Of a stretch of DNA of 64,000 nucleotides, positions 12,117 through 23,861 are shown piece after piece. This DNA comes from Omphiscola glabra (lineage: Eukaryota; Mollusca; Gastropoda; Lymnaeidae). Each line of letters starts with the position of its first letter. Position 1 is the first letter of the stretch. The notes beneath the pieces were generated by a model, which worked only from the letters and a program-made list of their open reading frames with translations, was not told the DNA's origin and did not search any database. Both the position numbers and the translations under genes were made by a program. The DNA lies in assembly GCA_964017045.1 (NCBI GenBank), contig OZ024806.1:20666422-20730421 (forward strand). The letters are read 5' to 3'.

Positions 12117-12470
12117 AGACCAGTCCTGTGGCTATGTTCTCACTATAGCTTTAGATGTCAGTCAGACCAACCCTGTGGCCATATTCTCACTATAGCTATA
12201 GATGTCAGTCAGACCAACCCTGTGGCCATGTTCTCACTATAGTTATAGATGTCAGTCAAACTAAGAGAGCACAGACCAGCCCTGTGGCCATGTTCTCACT
12301 TTATCTATAGATATCAGTCAAACTAAGAGAGCACAGACCAGCGCTGTGGCTATGTTCTCACTATAGCTATAGATGTCAGTCAGACCAGCCCTCTGGCCGG
12401 GTTCTCACTATAGCTATATATGTCAGTCAAACTAAGTAAGAGAGCATAGACCAGCCATGTTCTCACTATC
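12117..12470 (+). repeat. Degenerate minisatellite, 47-66-bp units
   Basis: Six or seven copies built from CCCTGTGGCCATGTTCTCAC, TATAGCTATAGATGTCAGTC and, in longer copies, AAACTAAGAGAGCACAGACC. Confidence 0.85.
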
Positions 12471-12889
12471 TCTATAGATGTTTTGATGTTTGGCTTAGAC
12501 TTAGACCATTCATTATTAATAGAATAAACTTCAAACAACGCGGATGTACAAGAACTGATTTATTGTTTTATGAGTGCAGAATATTAGTGATTATGTAAAG
12601 ACCAGCCCAGTTTTAGAGACAGTATTATGGCATTAAGCTTTTAATAAATAAAATAATCTCTTGATTATTTTGTAGACGTTAAAAAACCAATTATGTTAGT
12701 ATTTTTTTGGTCGTTTGTATATATTGGTCCTGATCTTGACATGACCTTGTAACCCAGGGAATAGTTGCAGACGTGATATTGTGTCATCCTGATTGTCCTT
12801 GAACTTTGACCTTGTTTGATCAGCTCTTGTATTTATGAAATAAAGTATTATAAACTCCTCAGTGCCTTCGTTGTAATATTGTATCGACG

Positions 12890-13110
12890 TTTACTCCATC
12901 AACGTTTACTCGATCACCATTTACTCTCTCAACACTTAGTCGATCAACATTAACTCTAGCAACACTTAGTCGATCAACATTTACTCTATCAACACTTACT
13001 CGTATCAAAATTTACTCGTACCCACAGTCAGGCTTCCAGTTTACCCGCCTATACACGTAATTCTATCAATATTTGCTCTGTCAATTTTTGTTTACTTTAT
13101 CAACATTTCC
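12890..13110 (+). repeat. Degenerate tandem repeat, about 18-bp unit
   Basis: Repeated ATCAACATTTACTC / ATCAACACTTAGTCG motifs with variable spacing; weaker toward the right. Confidence 0.65.
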
Positions 13111-13639
13111 CCCCAATCAACACATTACCCATGATGCCCACACAACATAGGGTAAACGAGTGTCATAACGTTCATGAGAGCAGACTTTCCACTAAACACC
13201 ACAATTATTCTGTCCAGACAGATGGAGAAAAGAATTCAGTGTTTAGCCGAGGTTTCCGTGGCAACGCAAAAGTTGAAAAAAAAAAAATCGAAGTGCCCAA
13301 TCACCAGACTCTCTCTCTCTCTCGTTGAGAATCCATCTCTTGACAAGAGGAAATGGTCTTGTGGCCATGTTTACTTCTAGACTGCCAGGGGGTGGGGGTG
13401 GGGGGGCTCGCTCGGCTTGCACGGCAGACATCGTGGTCAGGAACGTGTGTTGGACACAGGGGCTAGAGAGGACATCCCACACAGCAGCGATAACGGGACA
13501 GGACAGCTTTAGAGCGATGTAATTTAAATGATACGTCTGTCAGCGCGTGTTAAACTGAAAAAATGGTGGTGGTTTGGGGGGGGGGGGGTGTGGCATTTGA
13601 TTAATGTTGGAATTCTGCTGTAAAATATTGGTAGCCAGA

Positions 13640-14210
13640 GATAGTCTTTAGATCGTATGTTTTCATCGTAAGATCTTCCTTAAAAGATCGTTCGAGGGAT
13701 ATTGAGTGTCTAGATGCAAGATATCCTGGGATATTGTGTCTAGATCTGACGTAGATCGTGGGATATTGTGTTTTGATTTTTTAATAGTTTCCTGGATATT
13801 GTGTGAAGAATCAGATTTCATTGGATATTGTATCCCGAGTTGAGATATTCTGAGATATCGTCTTTCTAGATTGGAAATAGTTCCTTGGACACTGTGTATA
13901 GATTTGTGCAGATATCCTTGGATGTTTTATATCGATTTGACATATTCTGGAATACTGTGTGTCTAGATCTAAAATAGTTCCTTGGATGCTGTGTCTAGAT
14001 TAGAGATATGCTTTGATATTGTTTCTCAGTGTGAGATGTTATGGGATAACTTGTGTCTAGATTAGAAGATATCCTTGGATATGGTTTCTCAATGTGAGAT
14101 TTTATGGGATAACTTGTCTCTAGATTAGAAGATATCCTTGGATATGGTTTCTCAATGTGAGATTTTATGGGATAACTTGTGTCTAGATTTGAAATCCTGG
14201 GATATTATTT
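13640..14210 (+). repeat. Degenerate repeat around GATATTGTGTCTAGAT
   Basis: About ten loosely spaced copies of a TGGGATATTGTGTCTAGATT-type motif. The last three copies (14035-14190) are much closer to each other, about 66 bp apart and nearly identical. Confidence 0.7.
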
Positions 14211-14399
14211 TTCTATTTCCAACACACATACACACAAAGAAATATTGTTGATTATATTATTGTATATTTGATGCCTATCTTCATTGACACAATGCTTGAA
14301 GAAGAAAGAAACTCAGAAGACAAAATTCATTAGGAAACAACGTTAGACGTACGTTGTAACTGAAAGCGACGAATAAGAAGAAACAAGTATTGGTCAATT

Positions 14400-14811
14400 A
14401 AACACACCAAGTCAGCATCGTTAAACACACCAAGTCAGCATCGTTAAACACACCAAGTCAGCATCGTTAAACACACCAAGTCAGCATCGTTAAACACACC
14501 AAGTCAGCATCGTTAAACACACCAAGTCAGCATCGTTAAACACACCAAGTCAGCATCGTTAAACACACCAAGTCAACATCGTTAAACACATCAAGTGAAC
14601 ATCATTAAACACATTAAGTCAACATCATTAAACTCATCAAGTTAGCATAATTAAGCACACCAAGTCAACATCATTAAGCACACCAAGTCAACATCATTAA
14701 ACACATCAAGTGAACCTCATTAAACACATCAAGTGAACCTCATTAAACACATCAAGTGAACATCATTAAACACATTAAGTCAACATCATTAAACTCATCA
14801 AGTCAACACCA
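14400..14811 (+). repeat. Minisatellite, 23-bp unit
   Basis: Eight near-perfect copies of AAACACACCAAGTCAGCATC plus GTT, then degenerate copies (CATCAAGTGAACCTCATT) that lead directly into the 21-bp array. Confidence 0.92.
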
Positions 14812-15936
14812 TTACACACCAGGTCAGCACCATTACACACCAAGTCAGCACCATTACACACCAGGTCAGCACCATTACACACCAAGTCAGCACCATTACA
14901 CACCAGGTCAGCACCATTACACACCAAGTCAGCACCATTACACACCAAGTCAGCACCATTACACACCAAGTCAGCACCATTACACACCAAGTCAGCACCA
15001 TTACACTACAAGTCAGCACCATTACACACCAGGTCAGCACCATTACACACCAAGTACGCACCATTACACACCAGGTCAGCACCATTACACACCAAGTCAG
15101 CACCATTACACACCAGGTCAGCACCATTACACACCAGGTCAGCACCATTACACACCAGGTCAGCACCATTACACACCAAGTCAGCACCATTACACACCAG
15201 GTCAGCATCACTACAAACCAAGTCAGCACCATTACACACCAGGTCAGCACCATTACACACCAGGTCAGCACCATTACACACCAGGTCAGCACCATTACAC
15301 ACCAGGTCAGCTCCATTACACACCAAGTCAGCACCATTACACACCAAGTCAGCACCATTACACACCAAGTCAGCACCATTACACACCAGATCAGCACCAT
15401 TACACACCAAGTCAGCACCATTACACACCAAGTCAGCACCATTACACACCAGGTCAGCACCATTACACACCAAGTCAGCACCATTACACACCAGGTCAGC
15501 ACCATTACACACCAAGTCAGCACCATTACACACCAGGTCAGCACCATTACACACCAAGTCAGCACCATTACACACCAAGTCAGCACCATTACACACCAGG
15601 TCAGCACCATTACACACCAGGTCAGCACCATTACACACCAGGTCAGCACCATTACACATTAGGTCAGCATCACTACAAACCAAGTCAGCACCATTACACA
15701 CCAGGTCAGCACCATTACACACCAGGTCAGCACCATTACACACCAGGTCAGCACCATTACACACCAGGTCAGCACCATTACACACCAAGTCAGCACCATT
15801 AACACACCAGGTCAGCACCATTACACACCAGGTCAGCACCATTACACACCAAGTCAGCACCATTACACACCAGGTCAGCACCATTACACACCAGGTCAGC
15901 ACCATTACACACCAAGTCAGCACCATTACACACCAG
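14812..15936 (+). repeat. Minisatellite, 21-bp unit, about 53 copies
   Basis: Unit CAGCACCATTACACACCAGG plus T, with AGGT/AAGT variants. The 21-bp length (7 codons) makes several frames open for up to 348 codons, including + strand HHYTPGQ repeats ending at 15802 after a one-base insertion. A variant (GCATCACTACAAACC) occurs at 15205 and 15667, exactly 462 bp or 22 units apart. Confidence 0.95.
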
Positions 15937-16009
15937 CCAGTTATTCCAAAGGTCGCTAGATATTTTTAAATCCTTTATATTAACTTCGCTTTTCATTGTG
16001 GGTTGCTGA

Positions 16010-16150
16010 CTGACCGGCAAAAAATCTTTGGACGGCTAATTGACCCACTTCCAGTCAAGCTGTCGAGCCGAAACTTGGCACATAGATTCGTTGCTGATAA
16101 CAACACATTCTATCAAATGTTCGGCCCCCGCCCCACGTCACCCCCCAAAA
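16010..16150 (+). repeat. Interspersed repeat copy A
   Basis: Shares the blocks AAAATCTTTGGACGGCTAA, CCCACTTCCAGTCAAGC, CGAGCCGAAACTTGGCACA and TCGTTGCTGATAACAACACA with the reverse complement of 30130-30255. The class is unknown; it is probably part of an older transposable element. Confidence 0.6.
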
Positions 16151-16187
16151 AAATAAGTTTTCCCTGTTTTTTCAAGTGGAAATAAAA

Positions 16188-16520
16188 ATGAAATTCCAGA
16201 TAACTGGGGTAAATGAGATTATGAAATTCCAGATAACTGGGGTAAATGAGATTATGAAATTCCAGATAACTGGGGTAAATGAGATTATGAAATTCCAGAT
16301 AACTGGGGTAAATGAGATTATGAAATTCCAGATAACTGGGGTAAATGAGATTATGAAATTCCAGATAACTGGGGTAAATGAGATTATGAAATTCCAGATA
16401 ACTGGGGTAAATGAGATTATGAAATTCCAAATAACTGGGGTAAATGAGATTATGAAATTCCAGATAACTGGGGTAAATGAGATTATGAAATTCCAGATAA
16501 CTGGGGTAAATGAGATTATA
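16188..16520 (+). repeat. Minisatellite, 33-bp unit, 10 copies
   Basis: Almost identical copies of a unit containing ATGAAATTCCAGATAACTGG. The unit is 11 codons, so both strands are open (MKFQITGVNEI on +). One A-for-G change near 16429 is the only clear variant, implying recent expansion. Confidence 0.95.
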
Positions 16521-17406
16521 TTTTAAAGAAATATCTCACATGTTTTCGGTTAGTAATATTTGATTTTGTTTTTCCTGAAATAGTTGGTGAAATAAATCTG
16601 CAGTGTAAAAAGCGGGCGGGTCATTAGAATTCTATTGCGTCAAAATGAAAGCCTAAAAATTTCCGTTTCATTGAAAGGATCCAATGACAGTCTCACAATC
16701 ACGACGTTATACATGAGTTCACGCTATTGATTATTTTTGAACACGTTTTACTACTGCTAGAGGGGGAGATTGGATTAGTTGATCCACATCCCATGGCCTG
16801 TGGGTTGATTCCATCAACAAATCACCCATTAGCTGTGCGGCTTGAGATGCCAGAATCGTTGTTTAGTTAGTGATAACGGTTTATTTTGGCCGTGTCGTAA
16901 TGACTTCCTTAGCAACCAGCGACATAATAGAATGTTAGAAGCGTTTTAGAGGGCCTCCCCGTCTGGTGGCCTGAGTGGCGTTTCATGCCAGGGCGCCGTA
17001 TTCACCTATGATCAACGACGGACGGAGGTCTAAAAATATTGACAGCCAGGAGACACACACACAAAAAAAAGGGGGGGGGGGCGGGGAACCCACTCACAAA
17101 TATTCTATCATTTACTTTTGTATAACTTGTGTTATGCTTTCAAGCTATTCCTATTTCACATTAACAATTATTTTAAAATATCATCCAAAAAAAAAAAAAA
17201 AAAAAAAGAGCGGGTGGGGAAACTTGCCATCAGTCAAGCCAACACGATGGTCAGTCTGTCAGTGCAAATAAGTGGGGGATGGGGGCATAACAAACTTTGA
17301 AGAGTGCTAGTGAAATTTATCAGACATGATAGATACAGCGTTGGACGAACCAGAATGGATAGAACACATTTGATTAATAAACACGTCTGTCCCTCTTTGG
17401 GGTTGT
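16521..17406 (+). other. Segment without recognised genes
   Basis: A long A run at 17187-17207 and a G run at 17069-17082. No exon recognised. Confidence 0.4.
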
Positions 17407-18345
17407 TCTTATATGATTGGATCACGCTAGGATGTACTTATATCATTGGATCACGTTAGGATATACTAATGTACTTATATGATTGGATCACGCTAGGATG
17501 CACTAATGTACTTATATGATTGGATCACGCTAGGATGCACTAATGTACTTATATGATTGGATCACGTTAGGATGTACTAATGTACTTATATCATTGGATC
17601 ACGTAAGGATGCACTAATGTACTTATATGATTGGATCACGTAAGGGTGCACTAATGTACTTATATGATTGGATCACGTTAGGATGTTCTAATGTACTTAT
17701 ATCATTGGATCACGTTAGGATGTACTAATGTTCTTATATGATTGGATCACGATAGGATGTACTAATGTACTTATATCATTGGATCACGTTAGGATGTACT
17801 AATGTACTTATAAGATTGGATCACGTAAGGATGCACTAATGTACTTATATGATTGGATCACGTTAGGATGTAATGTGTATTTATATGATTGGATCACGTT
17901 AGGATGTACTAATGTACTTATCATTGGATCATGTTATGATGTACTAATGTACTTATATGATTGGATCACGTTAGGATGTACTAATGTACTTATATGATTG
18001 GATCACGTTAGGATGTACTATGTATTTATATGATTGGATCCCGTTATGATGTACTAATGTACTTATATAATTGGATCACGTAAGGATGCACTAATGTACT
18101 TATATGATTGGATCACGTAAGGATGCACTAATGTACTTATATCATTGGATCACGTTAGGTGTACTAATGTACTTATATCATTGGATCAAGTTAGGATGTA
18201 CTAATGTTCTTATATCATTGGATCACGTTAGGATGTACTAATGTACTTATATCATTGGATCACGTTAGGATGTACTAATGTACTTATATCATTGGATCAC
18301 GTTATGATGTTCTGATGTACTTATATGATTAGATCAGCAACGACG
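17407..18345 (+). repeat. Minisatellite, 37-bp unit, about 25 copies
   Basis: Unit contains ATGTACTTATATGATTGGAT and CACGTTAGGATGTACTA. Two common variants (ATGATT/ATCATT and GTTAGG/GTAAGG) are interspersed; some units are short. Confidence 0.93.
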
Positions 18346-18603
18346 TTTCTTAAAAGATAAGATTCGTTTTACTGATCCAAATAAATGGAAGAGTTTTTTG
18401 ATTACAATATGCAAATTCATTTTCAGCACATAAATAAATTCATATTGTAACCAAGACAAATTTTACAAAGTAACAATTTCAACAAAAGACATCTGAAAGC
18501 TTTCTCTAACGTAGAAAACAGCCATCATGTTTTTTAATTTTACTTATATGATATGTCGTCACAAGATTGTAAGAGACCCTTCACATCACAAACTACATCT
18601 CTT

Positions 18604-18902
18604 CGTATCCGGAAATTTGATCGAAAGAAATTTGGTCGACGGAAAATTGATCGACGGAAATTTGATCGAACGGAAATTTGGTCGAATCGTTTTTTTTATT
18701 TATACGTTAAAATTTTGCGTCAAATTTCTTTTTGAACGCATTATATTGTGTTATTAAATAGTATAATGCGTTCAAAAAGAAATTTGACGAAAATTTTAAC
18801 GTCTCGACTGAAAAAAAGATTCGACCAAATTTCCGTTCGATCAAATTACCGTCGATCAATTTTCCGTCGACGAAATTTATTTCGATCAAATTTCCGGTAA
18901 CC
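18604..18902. mobile_element. Fold-back element with long inverted repeats and 9-bp flanking repeats
   Basis: The ends carry about 130-bp imperfect inverted repeats made of iterated GGTCGACGGAAA / TTTGATCGAACGG-like submotifs; the core is TTTTTGAACGCATTATA and its complement around AT-rich spacer at 18745-18760. The 9-mer ACATCTCTT lies on both sides (18595-18603, 18903-18911), which would suit a Mutator-like element. Both strands show short ORFs that are only the inverted copies of each other. Confidence 0.75.
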
Positions 18903-18935
18903 ACATCTCTTGAAAACACTTCGCGTTGGTAGGGA

Positions 18936-19354
18936 AAGTCCAGTCTGTGGACACCATTGACAAAGTCCGGTCACGCCGACACCATTGACAAAGTCCGGTC
19001 ACGCCGACACCATTGACAAAGTCCGGTCACGCCGACACCATTGACAAAGTCCGGTCACGCCGACACCATTGACAAAGTCCGGTCACGCCGACACCATTGA
19101 CAAAGTCCGGTCACGCCGACACCATTGACAAAGTCCGGTCACGCCGACACCATTGACAAAGTCCGGTCACGCCGACACCATTGACAAAGTCCGGTCACGC
19201 CGACACCATTGACAAAGTCCGGTCACGCCGACACCATTGACAAAGTCCGGTCACGCCGACACCATTGACAAAGTCCGGTCACGCCGACACCATTGACAAA
19301 GTCCGGTCACGCCGACACCATTGACAAAGTCCGGTCACGCCGACACCATTGACA
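18936..19354 (+). repeat. Minisatellite, 28-bp unit, 15 copies
   Basis: Unit CCATTGACAAAGTCCGGTCA plus CGCCGACA. The central copies are identical, so the array expanded recently or is homogenised. It starts about 35 bp after the fold-back element. Confidence 0.96.
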
Positions 19355-19439
19355 TAACCGGTTACCGTGACACCCCATGACAATGCGGTCATGGGGGACT
19401 CCATTTAGAAAGTCAGCTGTCTCGAGCGTCTCACTTGAG

Positions 19440-20215
19440 TAGTCTCAGGTGTCACAGCTGCCTCAGCTGTCTCTGTTGTCTCCCGTGTCTCAGTTGTCTC
19501 CCGTGTTTCAGTTGTCTCCCGTGTCTCAGTTGTCTCAGTTGTCTCATGTGTCTCAGTTGTCTCTTGTGTCTCAGGTGTCACAGCTGGCTCAGTTGTCTCC
19601 TGTGTCTCATTTGTTTCATGTGTCACAGCTGCCTCAGCTGTCTCCTGTGTCTCAGGTGTCACAGCTGCCTCAGTTGTCTCCTGTGTCTCATTTGTCTCAG
19701 GTGTCACAGCTGCCTCAGTTGTCTCCTGTGTCTCATTTGTTTTCTGTGTCTCAGTTGTCTCCTGGGTCTCAGTTTTCTAAGGTGTCACAGCTGCCTCCGC
19801 CGTCTCAGTTGTCTCCTGTGTCTCAGTTGTCTCAGGTGTCACAGCTGCCTCAGTTGTCTCAGTTATCTCATGTGTCTCATTTGTCTTCGTGTCTCAGTTG
19901 TTTCCTGTGTCTCAGTTGTCTCAGGTGTCAAAGCTGCCTCAGCTGTCTCAGTTGTCTCATTTGTCTTCTGTGTCTCAGTTGTCTCCTGTGTCTCAGTTGT
20001 CTTCTGTGTATCAGTTGTCTCCTGTGTCTCAGGTGTCTTCTGTGTCTCAGTTGTCTCCTGTGTCTCAGTTGTCTTCTGTGTCTCAGTTGTCTCAGGTGTC
20101 TCAGTTGACTCAGGTGTCACAGCTGCCTCAGCTGTCGTAGTTGTCTCCTGTGTCTCAGTTGTCTCCTGTGTCTCAGTTGTCTCAGGTGTCTCAGTTGTCT
20201 CAGGTGTTTCATTTC
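19440..20215 (+). repeat. Degenerate TGTCTCAGTTGTCTCC-type repeat
   Basis: Irregular 15- and 18-bp steps of CAGTTGTCTCCTGTGTCT and CAGGTGTCACAGCTGCCT. Since all steps are multiples of three, long ORFs appear on both strands (Cys/Leu-rich on +, Thr/Glu-rich TETQETTE on -). It ends about 325 bp before the start codon of the secreted-protein gene. Confidence 0.9.
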
Positions 20216-20540
20216 CTTCGTTCTCCACCACGGCGCTAAAACGCAATTTTTTTCTCAATCTTAGGTCGACTCAAGTCTTATAATCTACATGTCTTCTTGA
20301 CAATCTTAGTTTTTGTAGGTCTTATAATCTGTTTCAGCTTACAATCACAGTTGATGTAGGTCTAATAATCTGTGTTTCCTCTTGAACAGCTGATGTAGAG
20401 CATTTGGTGCACTATCTGAAAAAAAAGTAAGTTGATTAATGTGTCCGAGGGTGTGTCCATCCCTTGAAGACACCATCAACATCGCTGCGCTCTGCAATAA
20501 CAGAAGACCGTGACCTGCTCGCACCCACTCGACTAAATCC
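20216..20540 (+). other. Upstream region of the secreted-protein gene
   Basis: Non-repetitive sequence containing the presumed promoter and 5' UTR. GTAAGT at 20427 could be a donor. No clear TATA box at a convincing distance was seen. Confidence 0.3.
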
Positions 20541-20615
20541 ATGGCGACGCTCCTGCTGCTCACGTGGACACTCCTGTCGTGTTTGTTACAGGTGTCCAGC
20601 TCCAGAGATGACCAG
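20541..20615 (+). CDS. Exon 1 of the 16-cysteine secreted protein (signal peptide)
   Basis: Twenty-five codons from ATG to CAG, followed by the donor GTAAGG at 20616. It encodes the Leu-rich signal peptide and the first mature residues SRDDQ. Phase 0 exit. An alternative strong GTAAGT lies upstream at 20427 and could close a 5' UTR exon, but no matching acceptor was identified. Confidence 0.85.
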
Positions 20616-23600
20616 GTAAGGATGGAGCAGTGGAAGGTATTGAGAGGAGGGGGTAGGGGCGGCCACGTGACTACTTCACTCTTTTATAGGAAAAGAAAGC
20701 CTTCCCTGTTCCCCAACTCTGAATGATGTCAATGAAGTTGTATTTATTATTATTATTATTATTATTATAAATCTTTTTATAGCGTAGTACCCCAACCTAG
20801 GGCTGGGCTCACCACGTTGTACATACAATTTAACAAACATAACCATGAACTTAAAAATTTACACACATTAATTAAATAAAAGAAAAGAAATGTCTATTCG
20901 CTCCAACCACTCCATAACTTTTACAAATTTATATTTAATATACTAGTTTCTAAAAAAAATTGAAGGAGAGAAAAAATGACTTATGATAATGATTTTGTTT
21001 TGTATCATATTTATTTCTCCTCAATGTAATTTTTGATGTGATATTAATTTATCGAATCTTGAACAAAACAAAGTAATCATAATAAAAAGAACTATTAGAA
21101 GCCACAACCTAAAACAGTAAATGATGGGATAATCTACGAACTTTCAAAAAAATAATCTAACTAAAAAAAAAATAATCTACCAACTTAAAAAAAATAATCT
21201 ACCAACTTAAAATAAATAAATTTACCAACTTAAAAATCATTTCAGATAAGTTTCTAATTAAGCGCGGCTTTCTCACGGCCGCGTAGCTAAAATCATCGGC
21301 ATGGGTTTTGGCCGCCACCCTTACCTCATATCCATTAACAGCAACTAGTAATCATGTTAGACGCTACTCCTGTTGCGTTGGGAGTCATGCGTTTTGGTCG
21401 GGGTTTTTAGCTTCGGGTGAACTGGTCACCTTACTAGTCCGCCACGCCACGAAGAGGCAAACCCCATGTGGACGCCCCCAAGTCTCCTCGGGGACGCTGC
21501 CACTGACGCAGCACAGAAATATGTAAAACGTCACAATGTATCTTCACAACGTGTCTGTCTTTGCGTGGACTAAAAGATAGGGAAGCTTACTCTTAAATTA
21601 AGTTTTTTTTATCAAAATACATTACTTCCCTTAGGGCACCGTTTATGCAACATACGCGGACATTGCTATTAATTACGTGTATCATAAAATTGGTACACCT
21701 GTTTGATGTTTTTTTTTTCAAAAATTATTTATGCTAAGTAGGTCAAATAAACTTTTTATTATTATTCTTTTTGTGTGTGTGTACACATCAGCTCAAATTA
21801 TACACACTCACTTAAAACAAACAAAAAAAAAATTTATTCTAATTATGTAGAAAATAAAGTGAATTTTAAAGATAAATAACTCGAAAACTTTGCTTCATGA
21901 ATATTAAATGCAGTAAGTCATCAAAGCCGTCACGTGACTAGTATTAGTTATTGGGTTTGTGTCCCCTGCATTCAAAGTTAAACCCCATCCCGCCCCAAAT
22001 TTTGAGACCCCTTGAATGTATGAGGGACCCCTCCCCAAACAGGCCGCAGGGCCCATGTGACGCCCCCTGCAGGAGTGTGTTCTAATGTCCACAACGCCTC
22101 GCATCCCAGCACGTGTCTGAGTTAATGTCTCTTCACTTTGACCCCATTCATTAAACATCCCGCTCACCATTCTATACTCTATCTAATATTCACTATCAAA
22201 ACAGAACAGCAGCCATCTTCCAGCCACACCCCCCTATCACAAATGTTCATCCCCAGCCCGTCCTTCTCTCGCACTCACCATTATTCCAGCCACACCCCCA
22301 AGAGGATCAGAAACGATCAAGAATCTAATTACCCCCGAGTATTTCATTGGTTGCCTCCCCCCCTCTGTTTCCTAGCATCTTCTATAAATAATCTGCTTTC
22401 TTTCCTAACATTCTCTCTTTCCTAACATACTCTCTTTACTAACATACTCTCTTTCCTAACATGCACTCTTTCCTAACATACTCTCTTTTCTAACATACTC
22501 TCTTGCTAACATACTCTCTTTGCTAACATACTCTCTTTCCTAACACGCTCTCTTTCCTAACATACTCTCTTAACATACTCTCTTAACATACTCTCTTTCC
22601 TAACATACTCTCTTTCCTAACATACTCTCTTTCCTAACATACTTTCTTTCATAACATACTCTCTTTCCTAACATACTCTATTTCCTAAGTTGCTGCAATA
22701 AAGAATTTGTTTACAGTGTATCCACGCAGAGAAGACCATCCAGAAGGCCATGCAGAAGGCCATGCAGAAGGCCGTGCAGAAGGCCATGCAGAAGGCCATG
22801 CAGAAGGCCGTGCAGGAGACCGTGCAGAAGGCAGTTTTAGGGGGTGCCAGAGTACACAGAAATATTTCAAGCAAAGACACAAACAAATCTTATTATTTTA
22901 ATATTTTATTTCCTCCGGAGAAGCAACTGCTGGATTGTGTGGTGCTGAAAAAAAAACAACCCACAATAACAACCCAACAACAACCCAACAACAACAATCA
23001 CAACAACAACAACACACACACAAACAAACAAACTCTGCTCTATAAATCATCTACTCTCTAAACAGTTGTCACAGGTGAATTCTGTGGCATTGTAGGCGGG
23101 GCGAGGGGAGTGGTCTATAACAGTTGCAAATCTTTGTTTAATGAAGTCCCATGTCAAATTTTTGTCTTCCTCATCACGAATGTAATGCCTTCTATGATAT
23201 TTTGATTGCTTCGCTTATAATATAAACGAAGTAAGCAACATATCACAAGGAGCCCCTGATAATTCGTTGCGCTCAGTCTTGTAACTATGTCTATGATTAT
23301 GCCCCCCCCTCTCCCCCATCATATCTCGTTACATTTTTCCTATCGTGTGCACCCTCGTATTTTAAGAGAGAGATATTGAGAGGAAGATACACGGACAGAG
23401 GGGGAGAGTGGGAGAGAGAGGGAGAAAGATAGACCGAGAGGGAGAGAGAGAGACAGAGAGAAAGAGAGAGGGATGTGCGTGCTGTGTTTATAACGAATGT
23501 CCACCAAATGTTGGTGTTGTTAGATCGTGTTGGTTTGATTGGGGCGGGGGGGGGGGGCGCTCGCGGTTGATGGGGGAGCTGGAGTTGACTAGGCGATTAG

Positions 23601-23800
23601 ATTTAGTATGCCCAAGTCACTTGACCTTCTCGAGTATGATCAATACCTTGAACTTAGAGGGCGGAGAGATGGAGGTAGGAAAGCATTGGGTGATTTGTTA
23701 TGGGAAATTTTGTTGCACACTTAATGATCCCTTTTTATCATTTCGCTGGCCTGGGAAGAAAAGTGGAAGAAAAGCTTTGTTGGATGGTTGGATCAAGCAA

Positions 23801-23861
<61 letters not shown>

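Noticed and set aside
14756..15802. 348-codon + ORF with HHYTPGQ repeats
   Set aside because: It is the 21-bp minisatellite read in one frame; several other frames on both strands are equally open, and there is no signal peptide, unique flank or splice context.
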